DNA of 33,969 bases from positions 1 through 33,969 of the forward strand of contig JAJEDW010000345.1 of the NCBI GenBank assembly GCA_022821265.1, written 5' to 3'. A program made the position numbers and the translations under genes. Below are positions 1 through 7,710 of this stretch, in pieces. Every line of letters begins with the position of its first letter. Within the stretch, counting starts at the first letter, position 1. The notes under the pieces were generated by a model, which was not told where the DNA came from, made no database searches, and saw only the letters and a list, made by a program, of their open reading frames with translations. Source of the DNA: Acidobacteriota bacterium (GTDB lineage Bacteria > Acidobacteriota > Terriglobia > 20CM-2-55-15).

Positions 1-696
1 CCAGCCAAAGAGTTCGTCGCCCCACAGCGAAGCCATCAATAGGCCCGTTGGAAGCGCCGTGACAAGTAGCGCCGCACCCTTGAGGCGGCGCGCGGGAACG
101 AATCGAACGAGCCATCCGATAAGAGCGCAACAAACCAGCGCCGCGATCAGGCCGCTGCCCAGAGTGGCCAGGAAATGCGCGGGCGGGTACGCGGCCGCCG
201 GAAAACCGGGGCCGTGTGGCAGGAAAAATCCCACCAGTGCGGGCACGGTGTTGACGCCGGCCGCGACATACAGCACGAGCCGAGCCAGGTGGGTCAGTTT
301 GGCGCCGGCCCACGTGGCGCCGTTCACCGGCATGTGGGCGAAGACCGCGCCCTCGACCGGGTTCACGAGGTTCTCCGCGGCTTCGGGGAGCATGACGATT
401 GCGAGCGAAATGGTCGTGAGCGCGATGAAGAAGGGGAGGTAGTACGTGTCCGAGTAGTCGCCGGTGGCGATCCATAGGATGCTGGCGACGCTCGAAAATC
501 CGAACAACAGAATCAGCAAGTACCGCAGCGAGGTGTCGTGATGGCCGAGCTGGATTCGTTCGTTGCGTTTGCTGAGGGCCTTGTAGAGGTCGACGAGCAC
601 CCAGTACCGCTTCGGGTCGATTCCGAGGCGCTCCAGGGCCCGGGCCGCCGCGCGGCCGCGGAGGCGTTCCGTACGCGACGGAGCCGGCGCGCTCAA
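1..696 (-). CDS. ABC exporter membrane subunit (5' part only)
   Basis: The first about 232 codons of a membrane protein that runs off the left edge. The likely start is TTG at 696-694, overlapping the TGA of the ATPase gene (TTGA), so the two are probably translationally coupled; no ATG lies nearby. A hydrophilic N-terminus (about 65 residues, many Arg/Glu) precedes hydrophobic segments at roughly residues 66-82, 93-110, 147-168 and 186-206, with another beginning near the edge. This suits an ABC-2-type permease or a large exporter membrane subunit that partners the adjacent ATPase. No substrate can be deduced. The membrane character and gene pairing are visible in the sequence; the transporter role is inferred from the neighbour. 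The stretch reading ENLVNPVEGAVFAHMPV between two hydrophobic segments resembles the cytoplasmic loop seen in large uncharacterised bacterial ABC exporters. Confidence 0.72.
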   Translation of the reverse strand, partial: MSAPAPSRTERLRGRAAARALERLGIDPKRYWVLVDLYKALSKRNERIQLGHHDTSLRYLLILLFGFSSVASILWIATGDYSDTYYLPFFIALTTISLAIVMLPEAAENLVNPVEGAVFAHMPVNGATWAGAKLTHLARLVLYVAAGVNTVPALVGFFLPHGPGFPAAAYPPAHFLATLGSGLIAALVCCALIGWLVRFVPARRLKGAALLVTALPTGLLMASLWGDELFGW

Positions 697-1493
697 CGAC
701 GGAGCCCCTCGACGATCTCCGCGGCGCCGCTCATGGTTCCCTCCGCGTGGGTCAGCGTGCGAAACACGTCCTCCAGGCTGCCGCGTTCGGTGGACGCCTT
801 CAGCGAGTCGAGCGATCCGTCGGCGATGAGGCGTCCTTCATGGATGATGAGGGCCCGGTCGCACACGCGCTCGACCACGTCGAGCACGTGCGAGCTGTAC
901 AAGACGGTCTTGCCGTCGGCCGCCAGCGCGGCGACCAGGTCCCGGACCATGAGACCGGCGTTGACATCCAGGCCCGACAGCGGTTCGTCAAGCATCACGA
1001 CCTCGGGATTGTGCAGCAGGGCGGCGGCGAGCAAGACTTTCTGGCGCATGCCCTTGGAATAGGAGTCCAGGGCGCGGAGGCGGTCGTCGGTCAGGTCGAA
1101 GTGCTTCAGGAACAAGGCGATTCGGGACTGCAGGGTCTCCTCGTCCACGTCCTGCAGCCGTCCCGACAGCTCGAGGAACTCCTGTCCGGTCAGGCTTTCG
1201 AAGAGCTCGGCTGCTTCCGGAACGTACCCGATGCGTTTCTTGGCCTCGACGGCCTCGGAGGGCAGGGAGCAGCCGGCCACCTGGACCCGGCCCCCGTCCA
1301 GAGGCAGGATGCCGGTCAGGATCTTGATGGTCGTGCTCTTCCCGGCGCCGTTCGGCCCCAAGAGGCCGACGACCTCGCCTCGCCGCAGGGCGAAGGAAAT
1401 CCCGTGGAGAACCTGGCGGCTGCCGTAGCTGAACGTGAGCCCGTCCACGGAAACGACCGGATCCCGGCTTTCCGATACGCTGGAGGAATGCAT
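693..1493 (-). CDS. ABC transporter ATP-binding protein (CcmA/ABC-2 type)
   Basis: A single-domain ABC ATPase of 266 residues that would energise the membrane subunit encoded just downstream. Walker A is GPNGAGKST at 46-54, the signature is YSKGM at 145-149 (a common variant of LSGGQ in this exporter group), Walker B is VVMLDE at 165-170, and the switch His is in SSH at 200-202. The Q-loop position reads IGYVPE, with Glu in place of Gln, which is typical of ABC-2 exporters with a CcmA-like ATPase. The start is the ATG at 1493. The gene is transcribed away from the SMP-30-like gene at 1751, so the 257 bases between them should hold two divergent promoters; I see no clear boxes or operator there. 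Substrate unknown. Confidence 0.93.
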   Translation of the reverse strand: MHSSSVSESRDPVVSVDGLTFSYGSRQVLHGISFALRRGEVVGLLGPNGAGKSTTIKILTGILPLDGGRVQVAGCSLPSEAVEAKKRIGYVPEAAELFESLTGQEFLELSGRLQDVDEETLQSRIALFLKHFDLTDDRLRALDSYSKGMRQKVLLAAALLHNPEVVMLDEPLSGLDVNAGLMVRDLVAALAADGKTVLYSSHVLDVVERVCDRALIIHEGRLIADGSLDSLKASTERGSLEDVFRTLTHAEGTMSGAAEIVEGLRR

Positions 1494-1750
1494 GCGACCC
1501 CTTCGTATGTTGCCGGCTCGAAGCTAGCGCAACGCGGCAATCGATACAAGCCGTTGACGGCCGCGGGCCCGTGGATTCGGCGCGTCGGAATGGGGATTCG
1601 GTTTGACCTCGGGTCCCGCATTTGGCGAAACTCGTCGAACGTACGCGGCCGGAGAGGCTCGGCCGTGGGAGTCGGGCGATGACGGGAGACGCTGAGATTT
1701 CCCCAGCGGCGCGGCAACGCCACACAACGAACGACGAGGAGCCAACAACG

Positions 1751-2668
1751 ATGAGACTATTGCTATCCACGGGTACGGTACTGCTTGCATTCAGCATCGC
1801 GGCCAGCGGCCAGGGCGGCCCGATCCAGGTGGGCGAGCCGCTGGGCGCCGTCAACGAATCGGGCGTGGCCACGCCCATGTCTTCGAACGTCCGGGTCTAC
1901 GGCAGCTTCCGTTTCGCCGAGAGCTGCACGTTCGATCCCGGCCGGAACCTGATCCTGGCGATGAATGCCGGCGTCCCGCAGGACGTGATGGAAAACGACG
2001 GCCACGTCTCGCTGATCAACCCGGACGGCAGCGTGCACACGGCCAAGTGGATCGGCGCGAACCGGGAGAACCTGACCCTGAACCACCCCCTGGGCAGCGC
2101 CATCCGCGACGGTGTCCTCTACACGGTGGATGGGACCATGCTGCGCTCGTTCGACCTGGAGAGCGGGCAGCCGCTGAACGCGTTCGAAGTCGAGGGGGCG
2201 ACGTTCCTCAACGGCATCGGCGTCAGTGACGACGGCACGGCCTACATCTCGAACACGCGGCCGCCGGAACGGATCTACAGCGTCAGCGCCGAGGGCGAGG
2301 TCGCGGTGCTGGTCGACGGCGCCCCGCTGGCGGTGCCCAACGGCGTGGCCATCGACGGCGACGGCAACATCGTGGTGGTGAACATCGGCGACAACGCGGT
2401 CCTGACCTTCGACCGGCAAGGCGAGCTGGTCAATACCGAACACGCCGTCGAAGGGGGCAACGACGGGCTGGTCATCACCGAGGACGGTACGAAGTACGTC
2501 AGCAGCGTGCGCTTCGGCAGCGTGTCGCGGATCCGGCCCGGGCAGCCGGCGGAGATCATCGCCTCGGGCATACCCAGCGCCGCGTCCATGTGCTACGACT
2601 CCATCCAGAACCAGTTGGTGATTCCCATGAATCCCAACGACGCCCTGGCGTTCGTCCCGCTGGACTAG
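1751..2668 (+). CDS. Secreted SMP-30/gluconolactonase-like beta-propeller
   Basis: A 305-residue protein with an N-terminal Sec signal peptide (MRLLLSTGTVLLAFSIAASG). The body has repeated blades with the pattern [hydrophobic]xDDGTxYIS/V, for example around residues 155-165, 195-205 and 235-245, as in the SMP-30/gluconolactonase/LRE-like and NHL propellers. The open frame extends upstream to 1622, but ATG 1751 is preferred because it follows GAGGAG with good spacing and begins a signal peptide. Family members are lactonases or strictosidine-synthase-like hydrolases; the sequence does not fix a substrate. The frame converges on the PQQ dehydrogenase gene, with a long hairpin between them. Confidence 0.85.
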   Translation: MRLLLSTGTVLLAFSIAASGQGGPIQVGEPLGAVNESGVATPMSSNVRVYGSFRFAESCTFDPGRNLILAMNAGVPQDVMENDGHVSLINPDGSVHTAKWIGANRENLTLNHPLGSAIRDGVLYTVDGTMLRSFDLESGQPLNAFEVEGATFLNGIGVSDDGTAYISNTRPPERIYSVSAEGEVAVLVDGAPLAVPNGVAIDGDGNIVVVNIGDNAVLTFDRQGELVNTEHAVEGGNDGLVITEDGTKYVSSVRFGSVSRIRPGQPAEIIASGIPSAASMCYDSIQNQLVIPMNPNDALAFVPLD

Positions 2669-2685
2669 GATTCGGCGCTATCGGC

Positions 2686-2724
2686 CTCGCCGGATCGCGT
2701 CGTTCCGAAACGCGATCCGGCGAG
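2686..2724. terminator. Bidirectional terminator-like hairpin
   Basis: A perfect 15-bp inverted repeat (CTCGCCGGATCGCGT at 2686-2700 and its complement at 2710-2724) with a 9-base loop. It lies exactly between the convergent stop codons at 2668 and 2748. There is no T-tract on either side, so it may block transcription or stabilise both 3' ends rather than act as a classical intrinsic terminator. Confidence 0.6.
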
Positions 2725-2747
2725 CGCGATGCCGTGATCCGGACCGT

Positions 2748-3899
2748 CTAGTCGGCCGGCTCGAACCGCACGATGGCGGTCGGCGCGCCGTCGCGGTCGT
2801 CTATGGCGACGTAGATGTGCCCGTCCGGCCCCTGGCGAATGTCACGCACGCGGCCGTTCCCGTGATGGATGGTTTCCTCGTGGACGACGCGCGCGCCGTC
2901 CATTTCCAGCCGCCCTACCTGCTCTCCGGACAGGCCGCCGGCGAAGAGGTTCCCCTTCCATTGGGGGAAACGGTCGCCCGTGTACAACATCAGGCCGGAC
3001 GTGCCGATCGACGGCACCCAGACGTGCGTCGGCGGCTCCATGCCCTCGCGATGCGTGCCCTCGTGAATGGCCGTACCCGTGCGGTAGTTCACGCCGTAAC
3101 CGACGACGGGCCAACCGTAGTTCAGGCCCGGGAGCACCAGGTTCAACTCGTCGCCGCCCTGCGGCCCGTGCTCGGTGACCCAGACGTCGCCTGTCTCCGG
3201 GTGGATGACCAGACCCTGGGGGTTGCGGTGCCCGTAGCTCCATGTCTCGGGCCGGGCATCGGCCGAGTCGACGAAGGGGTTGTCCGAAGGCACGCGGCCG
3301 TCGTCATGCAGCCGCACGACCACGCCGTGGTGGTTGGTCGTGTCCTGGGCCGGGTGCGACAGCAGATCTCCCACGGACGGCGCCTGCCGCTCCCCGACGG
3401 TGATGAACAGGTAGCCGTCGGGGTCGAAGGCGAGCCGCGAGCCGTAGTGTCCGCGCCCGCGGCTGACGGCCTCGAAAATTTCCTCCACGCCCGTGAGCCG
3501 GTCGTTCTCGAAACGGCCGCGCACGACGGCCGTCGTCGACTCGCCGCCGGCGAGCGGCTTCGAGTAGCTCAGGTAGAGCAGCCGGTTGGACGCGAAATCG
3601 GGATGCGGCACGACGTCGAGCAACCCGCCCTGTCCCTGGGCGTGGACCTCCGGCACCCCGGCGACGGGGGCGTCCAGGAGATGTCCGTCCCGAACGATCC
3701 GCAGCCGGCCGGGGCGTTCGGTGATCAGGATGTCCCCCTCGGGAAGGAACGCGATCGACCACGGGTTCACGAGCCCGTCGGCCACGGTGACGACGCGATA
3801 GTCGTGGTATGCGGACCGCATGAGGGGCGATTGGGCCAATGCGAGCGTCGAGGCGCCGAACAACACGAGCGCCGCGCAACTCCAAGCTGTGCGATTCAT
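2748..3899 (-). CDS. PQQ-dependent soluble aldose sugar dehydrogenase (YliI-like)
   Basis: A secreted six-bladed propeller dehydrogenase of the soluble glucose/sorbosone dehydrogenase family (GSDH; E. coli YliI/Asd type). It would oxidise aldose sugars in the periplasm using PQQ and calcium. The start is ATG 3899, after AAAGGAG at 6-base spacing; it begins a signal peptide (MNRTAWSCAALVLFGASTLA-LAQ), giving 383 residues. Family hallmarks are the opening NPWSIAFLPEGDILITERPG, GHYGSRLAFDPDGYLFITVG, TWSYGHRNPQGL and VTEHGPQGGDELN...GLNYGWP, which carry the conserved His, Arg and acidic residues of the PQQ site. The frame is open a further 41 codons upstream, but that extension lacks a signal and a ribosome site. 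No PQQ biosynthesis genes are in the window. Confidence 0.93.
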   Translation of the reverse strand: MNRTAWSCAALVLFGASTLALAQSPLMRSAYHDYRVVTVADGLVNPWSIAFLPEGDILITERPGRLRIVRDGHLLDAPVAGVPEVHAQGQGGLLDVVPHPDFASNRLLYLSYSKPLAGGESTTAVVRGRFENDRLTGVEEIFEAVSRGRGHYGSRLAFDPDGYLFITVGERQAPSVGDLLSHPAQDTTNHHGVVVRLHDDGRVPSDNPFVDSADARPETWSYGHRNPQGLVIHPETGDVWVTEHGPQGGDELNLVLPGLNYGWPVVGYGVNYRTGTAIHEGTHREGMEPPTHVWVPSIGTSGLMLYTGDRFPQWKGNLFAGGLSGEQVGRLEMDGARVVHEETIHHGNGRVRDIRQGPDGHIYVAIDDRDGAPTAIVRFEPAD

Positions 3900-4109
3900 C
3901 AAGATCTCCTTTGGTCTGGGGCTGTATGTGGTTCGTCGGCCGAGGCCCATGTTCCTCGATGGAAGATCCGTCTCGGCCGCGAACGAACCCGTAATTATCC
4001 GACATACGGCAAGCAAGAGCATAGGGGAAACAAGCCGGCTTGCTCCCGATCGGTGGAACCGGCAGAATCGGGACCCGTGCGAATTGGCGACTGACGATCA
4101 GGTGGGGCC

Positions 4110-4748
4110 ATGGATTTCGATGTCGAACAGCATCTGGGCGCGGTCGAGCGCTCCGTGTCGTCGGGGGAACGCGACGGACGACCCGCTCGCGCCGTCACGC
4201 TGGCCCGCGGCTTCACGAAGACGGTCGAGGACTTGTGGGACGCCGTGACGAACCGCGATCGCATTTCGGACTGGTTCCTGCCCGTCAGCGGCGACCTGGT
4301 TCGCGGCGGCCGCTACCACTTGGAGGGTCACGCCGGGGGCGTGATCGCGGCCTGCGAAGCGCCCTCGTTTCTGGCCCTCACGTGGGAGTTCGGCGACGAC
4401 GTGAGCTGGGTGGATGTCCGCGTCTCGGGCGACGGGGCGGGCGCGCGGCTGACGCTGACGCATACCTCGCTGCTTTCGGAGCACTGGGACGCCTACGGCC
4501 CCGGCGCGGCCGGAGTGGGGTGGGAAATGGGCCTCCTGGGACTGGCGAACCACCTCGCCGAGCCCGCGGCGCCGAAGATGGACGAAGCCGCCTTCGTCGG
4601 TTCATCCGAAGGCCGGGCGTTCATCGCCGGAAGCAGCGAGCGCTGGGCGAAGGCGGGCGTCGCGGGCGGAATGGATCCCGGCGCCGCGCGCGCGGCGGCG
4701 CGGCGCACGACGGCGTTCTACACGGGGGAACCGTCCGAGGGGACGTAG
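4110..4748 (+). CDS. SRPBCC (AHSA1-like) domain protein
   Basis: A 212-residue cytoplasmic protein with a START/Bet v1-like fold of the activator-of-Hsp90-ATPase-1-like group. The visible pattern is an opening strand (AVTLARGFTKTVEDLWDAVT, residues 28-47), the characteristic 'I-S-D-W-F-L-P' after the first helix, the glycine-rich turn RGGRYHLEGHAGGVI, the central 'LTWEFGDD', then 'ARLTLTHTSL' and a long C-terminal helix region. Family members bind small hydrophobic ligands or act as stress or resistance accessories; no catalytic role can be assigned. The start is ATG 4110, after AGGTGGGG. It lies 76 bases upstream of pyrF on the same strand, but pyrF seems to have its own promoter. Confidence 0.8.
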   Translation: MDFDVEQHLGAVERSVSSGERDGRPARAVTLARGFTKTVEDLWDAVTNRDRISDWFLPVSGDLVRGGRYHLEGHAGGVIAACEAPSFLALTWEFGDDVSWVDVRVSGDGAGARLTLTHTSLLSEHWDAYGPGAAGVGWEMGLLGLANHLAEPAAPKMDEAAFVGSSEGRAFIAGSSERWAKAGVAGGMDPGAARAAARRTTAFYTGEPSEGT

Positions 4749-4812
4749 CCGGCGCTTCGGTTTCGTCGCGCCTGGCGCGGCGCACCGCCCCGAACGCAAC
4801 GGGACCGGCTGT

Positions 4813-4818
4813 TACACT
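4813..4818 (+). promoter_or_regulatory. Possible -10 box for a leaderless pyrF transcript
   Basis: The hexamer TACACT ends seven bases before the A of the pyrF ATG, where transcription would be expected to begin. No Shine-Dalgarno sequence precedes that ATG (the bases are GCCCCC). The -35 region is not recognisable. The idea of a leaderless mRNA is inference from spacing only. Confidence 0.33.
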
Positions 4819-4824
4819 GCCCCC

Positions 4825-5652
4825 ATGAGCACGTTCATCGAACGGCTGGACGCCGCGGCCGCCCGCAACCGGAGCCTGTTGTGCGTCGGCCTCGATCCGT
4901 GGCGTCCCGCGATGCCGGTCGATGACATCGCCGAGTTCAACCGCGCCATCATCGCCGCCACGAGCGATCTGGTCTGCGCGTTCAAGCCTCAGTGGGCGTT
5001 CTACGAGGCCGAGGGCGTGGCCGGCCTCGAGGCGCTCCACGCGACCATCGACGCCGTCCCGGACGACGTGCCCGTCGTGCTCGACGCCAAGCGCGGCGAC
5101 ATCGGCAATACCGCGGTCGCGTATGCGCACGCGGCGTTCGAGACGTGGGGCGCGGACGCCCTCACGGTGAATCCGTACCAGGGGCGGGACGCGGCGCAGC
5201 CGTTCCTGGACCGCGCGGACCGGGGCGTGTTCGTGCTCGTGCGCACGTCCAACCCCGGCAGCGCCGAGTTCCAGGACCTTCAGGTTCGCGGCCCCGAGAC
5301 GGTGGCCCCGTTCTTCGAGGAAGTCGCACGGCAGGTCGTCGCATGGAACGAACACGGCAACGTCGGGCTCGTGGTCGGCGCAACCGTTCCGGACGAGCTT
5401 GCGCGCGTGCGCCGCATCGCCGGCTCGATGCCGATCCTCGTTCCCGGCGTCGGCGCGCAGGGCGGCGACCTCGAAGCGTCCGTGCGGAACGGAACGGACG
5501 TCCACGGCCGCCGGGCCCTCATCGCGGCGGCTCGCAGCGTGATCTACGCGTCGAAGGGCTCCGATTTCGCGAAGGCGGCAAGGGCCGAAGCCGAGCGTCT
5601 ACGGGACGCCATCAATGCTGAGCTCAAGCGGATGGGCAAGCCATGGGCGTAG
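4825..5652 (+). CDS. pyrF: Orotidine 5'-phosphate decarboxylase (type 2)
   Basis: Catalyses the last step of de novo pyrimidine synthesis, OMP to UMP plus CO2, in the cytoplasm. The 275-residue length and motif spacing match the longer 'PyrF subfamily 2' found in actinobacteria and acidobacteria. The catalytic Asp-Lys-Asp array is in LDAKRGDIGNT (D87, K89, D92). Upstream are the substrate-contacting CVGLDPW (20-26) and the Lys of FKPQWAFYE (K54). The phosphate-binding C-terminal part is VPGVGAQGGDLEASV, followed by the IYASKG strand. The start ATG 4825 gives a standard N-terminus; there is no ribosome site (see the -10 entry). No other pyrimidine genes lie nearby, so it is not part of a pyr operon here. 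Confidence 0.95.
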   Translation: MSTFIERLDAAAARNRSLLCVGLDPWRPAMPVDDIAEFNRAIIAATSDLVCAFKPQWAFYEAEGVAGLEALHATIDAVPDDVPVVLDAKRGDIGNTAVAYAHAAFETWGADALTVNPYQGRDAAQPFLDRADRGVFVLVRTSNPGSAEFQDLQVRGPETVAPFFEEVARQVVAWNEHGNVGLVVGATVPDELARVRRIAGSMPILVPGVGAQGGDLEASVRNGTDVHGRRALIAAARSVIYASKGSDFAKAARAEAERLRDAINAELKRMGKPWA

Positions 5653-5761
5653 TGTTTCATCCCGCCCGGTGCGCGCGTGCCGGGCAGAATCCGGCTCCGC
5701 GCCCGTGTCGGCCTGGCGCGGCGGCCCGCGTTCGTTCCACAGCCTCCGGGTTACGTCACCG

Positions 5762-6565
5762 ATGAGCCGCCCCCTCCTCTCCGCCACCCGTTTGAAGTTG
5801 TGGGAGCAATGCCAGACCGCGTTCCGGCGCATCGTCATCGAGGGGCTGGAGGATCCCGGCGGCGACGAGGCCCACGCGGGACAGTTCGCCCATGACGTGC
5901 TCGCCGAGCTCATGGCGCTGCCGGGCGACGCGCGCACGGCGGCCCGGGCCGGCGACATCGCCGACCGGCTCGAGAGCGAGTACAACGCGGAGCACGATTG
6001 GCCCGACGCGGTGTTCGACCGGGGCCGGCTCGGCGTGTCCGGGGCGGTCGCGCTGTACGGCGGCGCGTGGTCCGGGTGGGAGGTGCTCCACGTCGAGGAG
6101 CCGATCCACACGGACATCGACGGCGTTCCCATACGGTCCACCCCGGACCTGATCGTCCGGGTCGGCGACGAGACGGTCCTGCTCGACTGGAAGACCGGCC
6201 GGCCGCCGAGGCGGGACGATCAGCCCGAAGCGTTCCGGCAGCTCGTCATCTACGCGATCCTGGCCAAACGGACCGGACTGGTCGAGCGTGTCGACCGGAT
6301 CACGCTGGCCTACACCACCGGCCGCCAAGTGCTGACGGTCGAGTTGACGCCGGCGATGGAGCACGCCGCCGTGAGCGAGTTGAAGCAGGCCGCCAGGGAA
6401 GTCGACGACGCGCTGGTCACGGGAGAATGGGGTCTTAACCCATCGGCGCTGTGCTCGTGGCGCCCCTGCGTCGCCGACTGTCCGGAAGGGCAGGCAAACA
6501 CCCGCCAACGCATCCGCGATGGCCGCAAGGTGGGCCGGTTCGGGCTCGACGCCGCCGGTGGATGA
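5762..6565 (+). CDS. RecB/Cas4-like PD-(D/E)XK nuclease
   Basis: A stand-alone 267-residue protein of the PD-(D/E)XK superfamily (PDDEXK_1/RecB C-terminal type). The visible motifs are the N-terminal LSATRLKLWEQCQ; the helix GQFAHDVLAEL with H44; STPDLIVRV with D129; LLDWKTG with D142 and K144; and the Q-motif RQLVIYA with Q160. Cys17, Cys231, Cys236 and Cys240 (C-x4-C-x3-C at the C-terminus) are placed like the four cysteines that hold an iron-sulfur cluster in AddB and Cas4, although the spacing differs from the classical one. The start is ATG 5762; the frame is open further upstream, but the conserved region begins here. No helicase, cas or rec gene lies beside it. Its role could be repair, recombination or defence. 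Confidence 0.85.
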   Translation: MSRPLLSATRLKLWEQCQTAFRRIVIEGLEDPGGDEAHAGQFAHDVLAELMALPGDARTAARAGDIADRLESEYNAEHDWPDAVFDRGRLGVSGAVALYGGAWSGWEVLHVEEPIHTDIDGVPIRSTPDLIVRVGDETVLLDWKTGRPPRRDDQPEAFRQLVIYAILAKRTGLVERVDRITLAYTTGRQVLTVELTPAMEHAAVSELKQAAREVDDALVTGEWGLNPSALCSWRPCVADCPEGQANTRQRIRDGRKVGRFGLDAAGG

Positions 6566-6640
6566 GACCGACGGTGTGACTCGTTCCGCCGCACAGGGCG
6601 CGCCGGCAGGTTGCCGGCAACAGTCCGGGACGCTCGATCG

Positions 6641-7012
6641 TCACTTCACCGGCGCCGCCAAGGGCACGAGCTTCGATCGCCGGATGGCGCGGTCGCGGGT
6701 CAGGAGCGGGACGTCGTGCACGACGCTCGTGGCGGCGATGATCTCGTCCGCCGGATCGCCCCGGAAGTCGAGTCGGGTGGACGCCCGCGCAACGGCCAGG
6801 TCGATGGGCCAGACATGCAGTTGAGCCAGCACATGCCCGACTTCACGGTCATCGAGGTCCATGTCCAGGCGGCCGAGCTGAACGAGCTTGGCGAGCTCCC
6901 AGAGCACGATGGCCGAGACCGACCATTGCGCCCGCGACAACAGCGCGCGTTCCACCGGGCGCAAGGCGCCGCTGACGGCATGGACGAGGATGTGGGTGTC
7001 AAGATTCAGCAC
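6641..7012 (-). CDS. PIN-domain toxin (VapC family)
   Basis: A 123-residue PIN ribonuclease, the toxin half of a type II TA pair with the Phd-type gene just upstream. The acidic metal-binding residues are D5 (NLDTHILVH), E39 (VLWELAKL), D89 (DPADEIIAAT) and D107 (LLTRDRAI). The domain is full length and looks intact. Its start overlaps the end of the antitoxin gene by 14 bases, so the two are probably co-translated. Known family members cut tRNA or rRNA; the target here is unknown. The gene converges with the nuclease gene at 6565. Confidence 0.88.
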   Translation of the reverse strand: MLNLDTHILVHAVSGALRPVERALLSRAQWSVSAIVLWELAKLVQLGRLDMDLDDREVGHVLAQLHVWPIDLAVARASTRLDFRGDPADEIIAATSVVHDVPLLTRDRAIRRSKLVPLAAPVK

Positions 7013-7223
7013 CGGCGTCCCATTCGATTCCGGTGGACAGGAGGTCGCCCCGGACGTTCACCTTGTCGCGCAGGCGGCCGACCAGCTCGGCGTGCTGTCG
7101 CTCGAAGGGAAGCACACGCGCGACGGGCTTGCCGCGCTTCGTGATCACAAGGCCATCCGGGTCGAGGCCGTCGAGCAGGGCCAGGCACTGTTCCTTGAAC
7201 TTCGCGGCGCCGATCGTCTTCAT
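6999..7223 (-). CDS. Phd/YefM-type antitoxin
   Basis: A 74-residue antitoxin. The N-terminal DNA-binding fold shows the typical AAKFKEQCLALLDGL helix, then the strand LVITKRGKPVARVLPF, followed by a toxin-binding tail. It should neutralise the PIN toxin downstream and repress its own promoter. The start ATG 7223 follows AGGAGAG at suitable spacing; the frame is open to 7310, but that extension runs through the operator and promoter and is not part of the protein. A near-palindrome with embedded -35 and -10 boxes lies directly upstream. Confidence 0.88.
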   Translation of the reverse strand: MKTIGAAKFKEQCLALLDGLDPDGLVITKRGKPVARVLPFERQHAELVGRLRDKVNVRGDLLSTGIEWDAGAES

Positions 7224-7242
7224 CTTTCTCTCCTGCACATAG

Positions 7243-7278
7243 TGGACATATAATATGACTAGTCTTTTAATATGTCCA
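7243..7278 (-). promoter_or_regulatory. Palindromic operator containing the phd-vapC promoter
   Basis: A 36-base near-palindrome. The outer 9-base arms are perfect (TGGACATAT at 7243-7251, ATATGTCCA at 7270-7278), the centre is ACTAGT (7258-7263), and 15 of 18 base pairs match overall. Read on the minus strand, it carries TGGACA (7278-7273) and TATTAT (7255-7250) separated by exactly 17 bases, a good sigma-70 promoter firing towards the antitoxin at 7223. Binding by the Phd/PIN complex would cover the whole promoter. Confidence 0.77.
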
Positions 7279-7420
7279 TATCGATGTGCTGTTCGGAGCG
7301 CGCTGCGCACCCGTGACGGCGACCCGGTCCCGCGAGCGCAGGATCGACGCCCGGAGTCTCCGCCGGCACGTTGCGGCTTTCGAGCGCCGTCTCGTCGAAC
7401 CGGCGAGAAGTCCAGGGTAC

Positions 7421-7449
7421 GATATCACCCTGTCCGAATCTGATATCAC
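7421..7449 (+). promoter_or_regulatory. Direct-repeat operator of the RHH/PIN locus
   Basis: Two copies of GATATCAC at 7421-7428 and 7442-7449, 21 bases apart (two helical turns) and each containing the palindrome GATATC. They lie just upstream of the ribbon-helix-helix gene. RHH proteins typically bind such phased repeats cooperatively, so this is the likely autoregulatory site. Promoter boxes are not distinct. Confidence 0.5.
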
Positions 7450-7467
7450 TACGGGAGAGTGGAGCCG

Positions 7468-7710
7468 GTGATACGGACCATCGTCAGCCTCGATCGCGAG
7501 CACAAGGAGTGGCTGGATCGGCGAGCCGAGATGGAGAATGTTTCCATGGCGGAGTTGATTCGGATCGCCGTTCGGGAGTATCGCGAACGGACGCCGTCGG
7601 ACGCTGACGCGTTCGACGCGCTGCTGGAGCGAACCCGCGGGATCTGGACGGGCCCGGAGGCTCTGGCGCACCACCGGGCGCTTCGAAGCGAACGGCGACC
7701 GAGAAGTTAA
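7468..7710 (+). CDS. Ribbon-helix-helix (CopG-like) antitoxin
   Basis: An 80-residue protein with an N-terminal ribbon-helix-helix: the beta-strand IRTIVSLD, helix EHKEWLDRRAEME, then NVSMAELIRIAVREYRER. The C-terminal tail ends TGPEALAHHRALR, typical of antitoxins paired with PIN toxins. The chosen start is GTG 7468, downstream of GGGAGAG; an upstream GTG at 7459 would add three residues. The stop TAA at 7708-7710 lies inside the next reading frame, which encodes a PIN domain. Divergent from the Phd/VapC locus with 245 bases between the starts. Confidence 0.8.
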   Translation: MIRTIVSLDREHKEWLDRRAEMENVSMAELIRIAVREYRERTPSDADAFDALLERTRGIWTGPEALAHHRALRSERRPRS

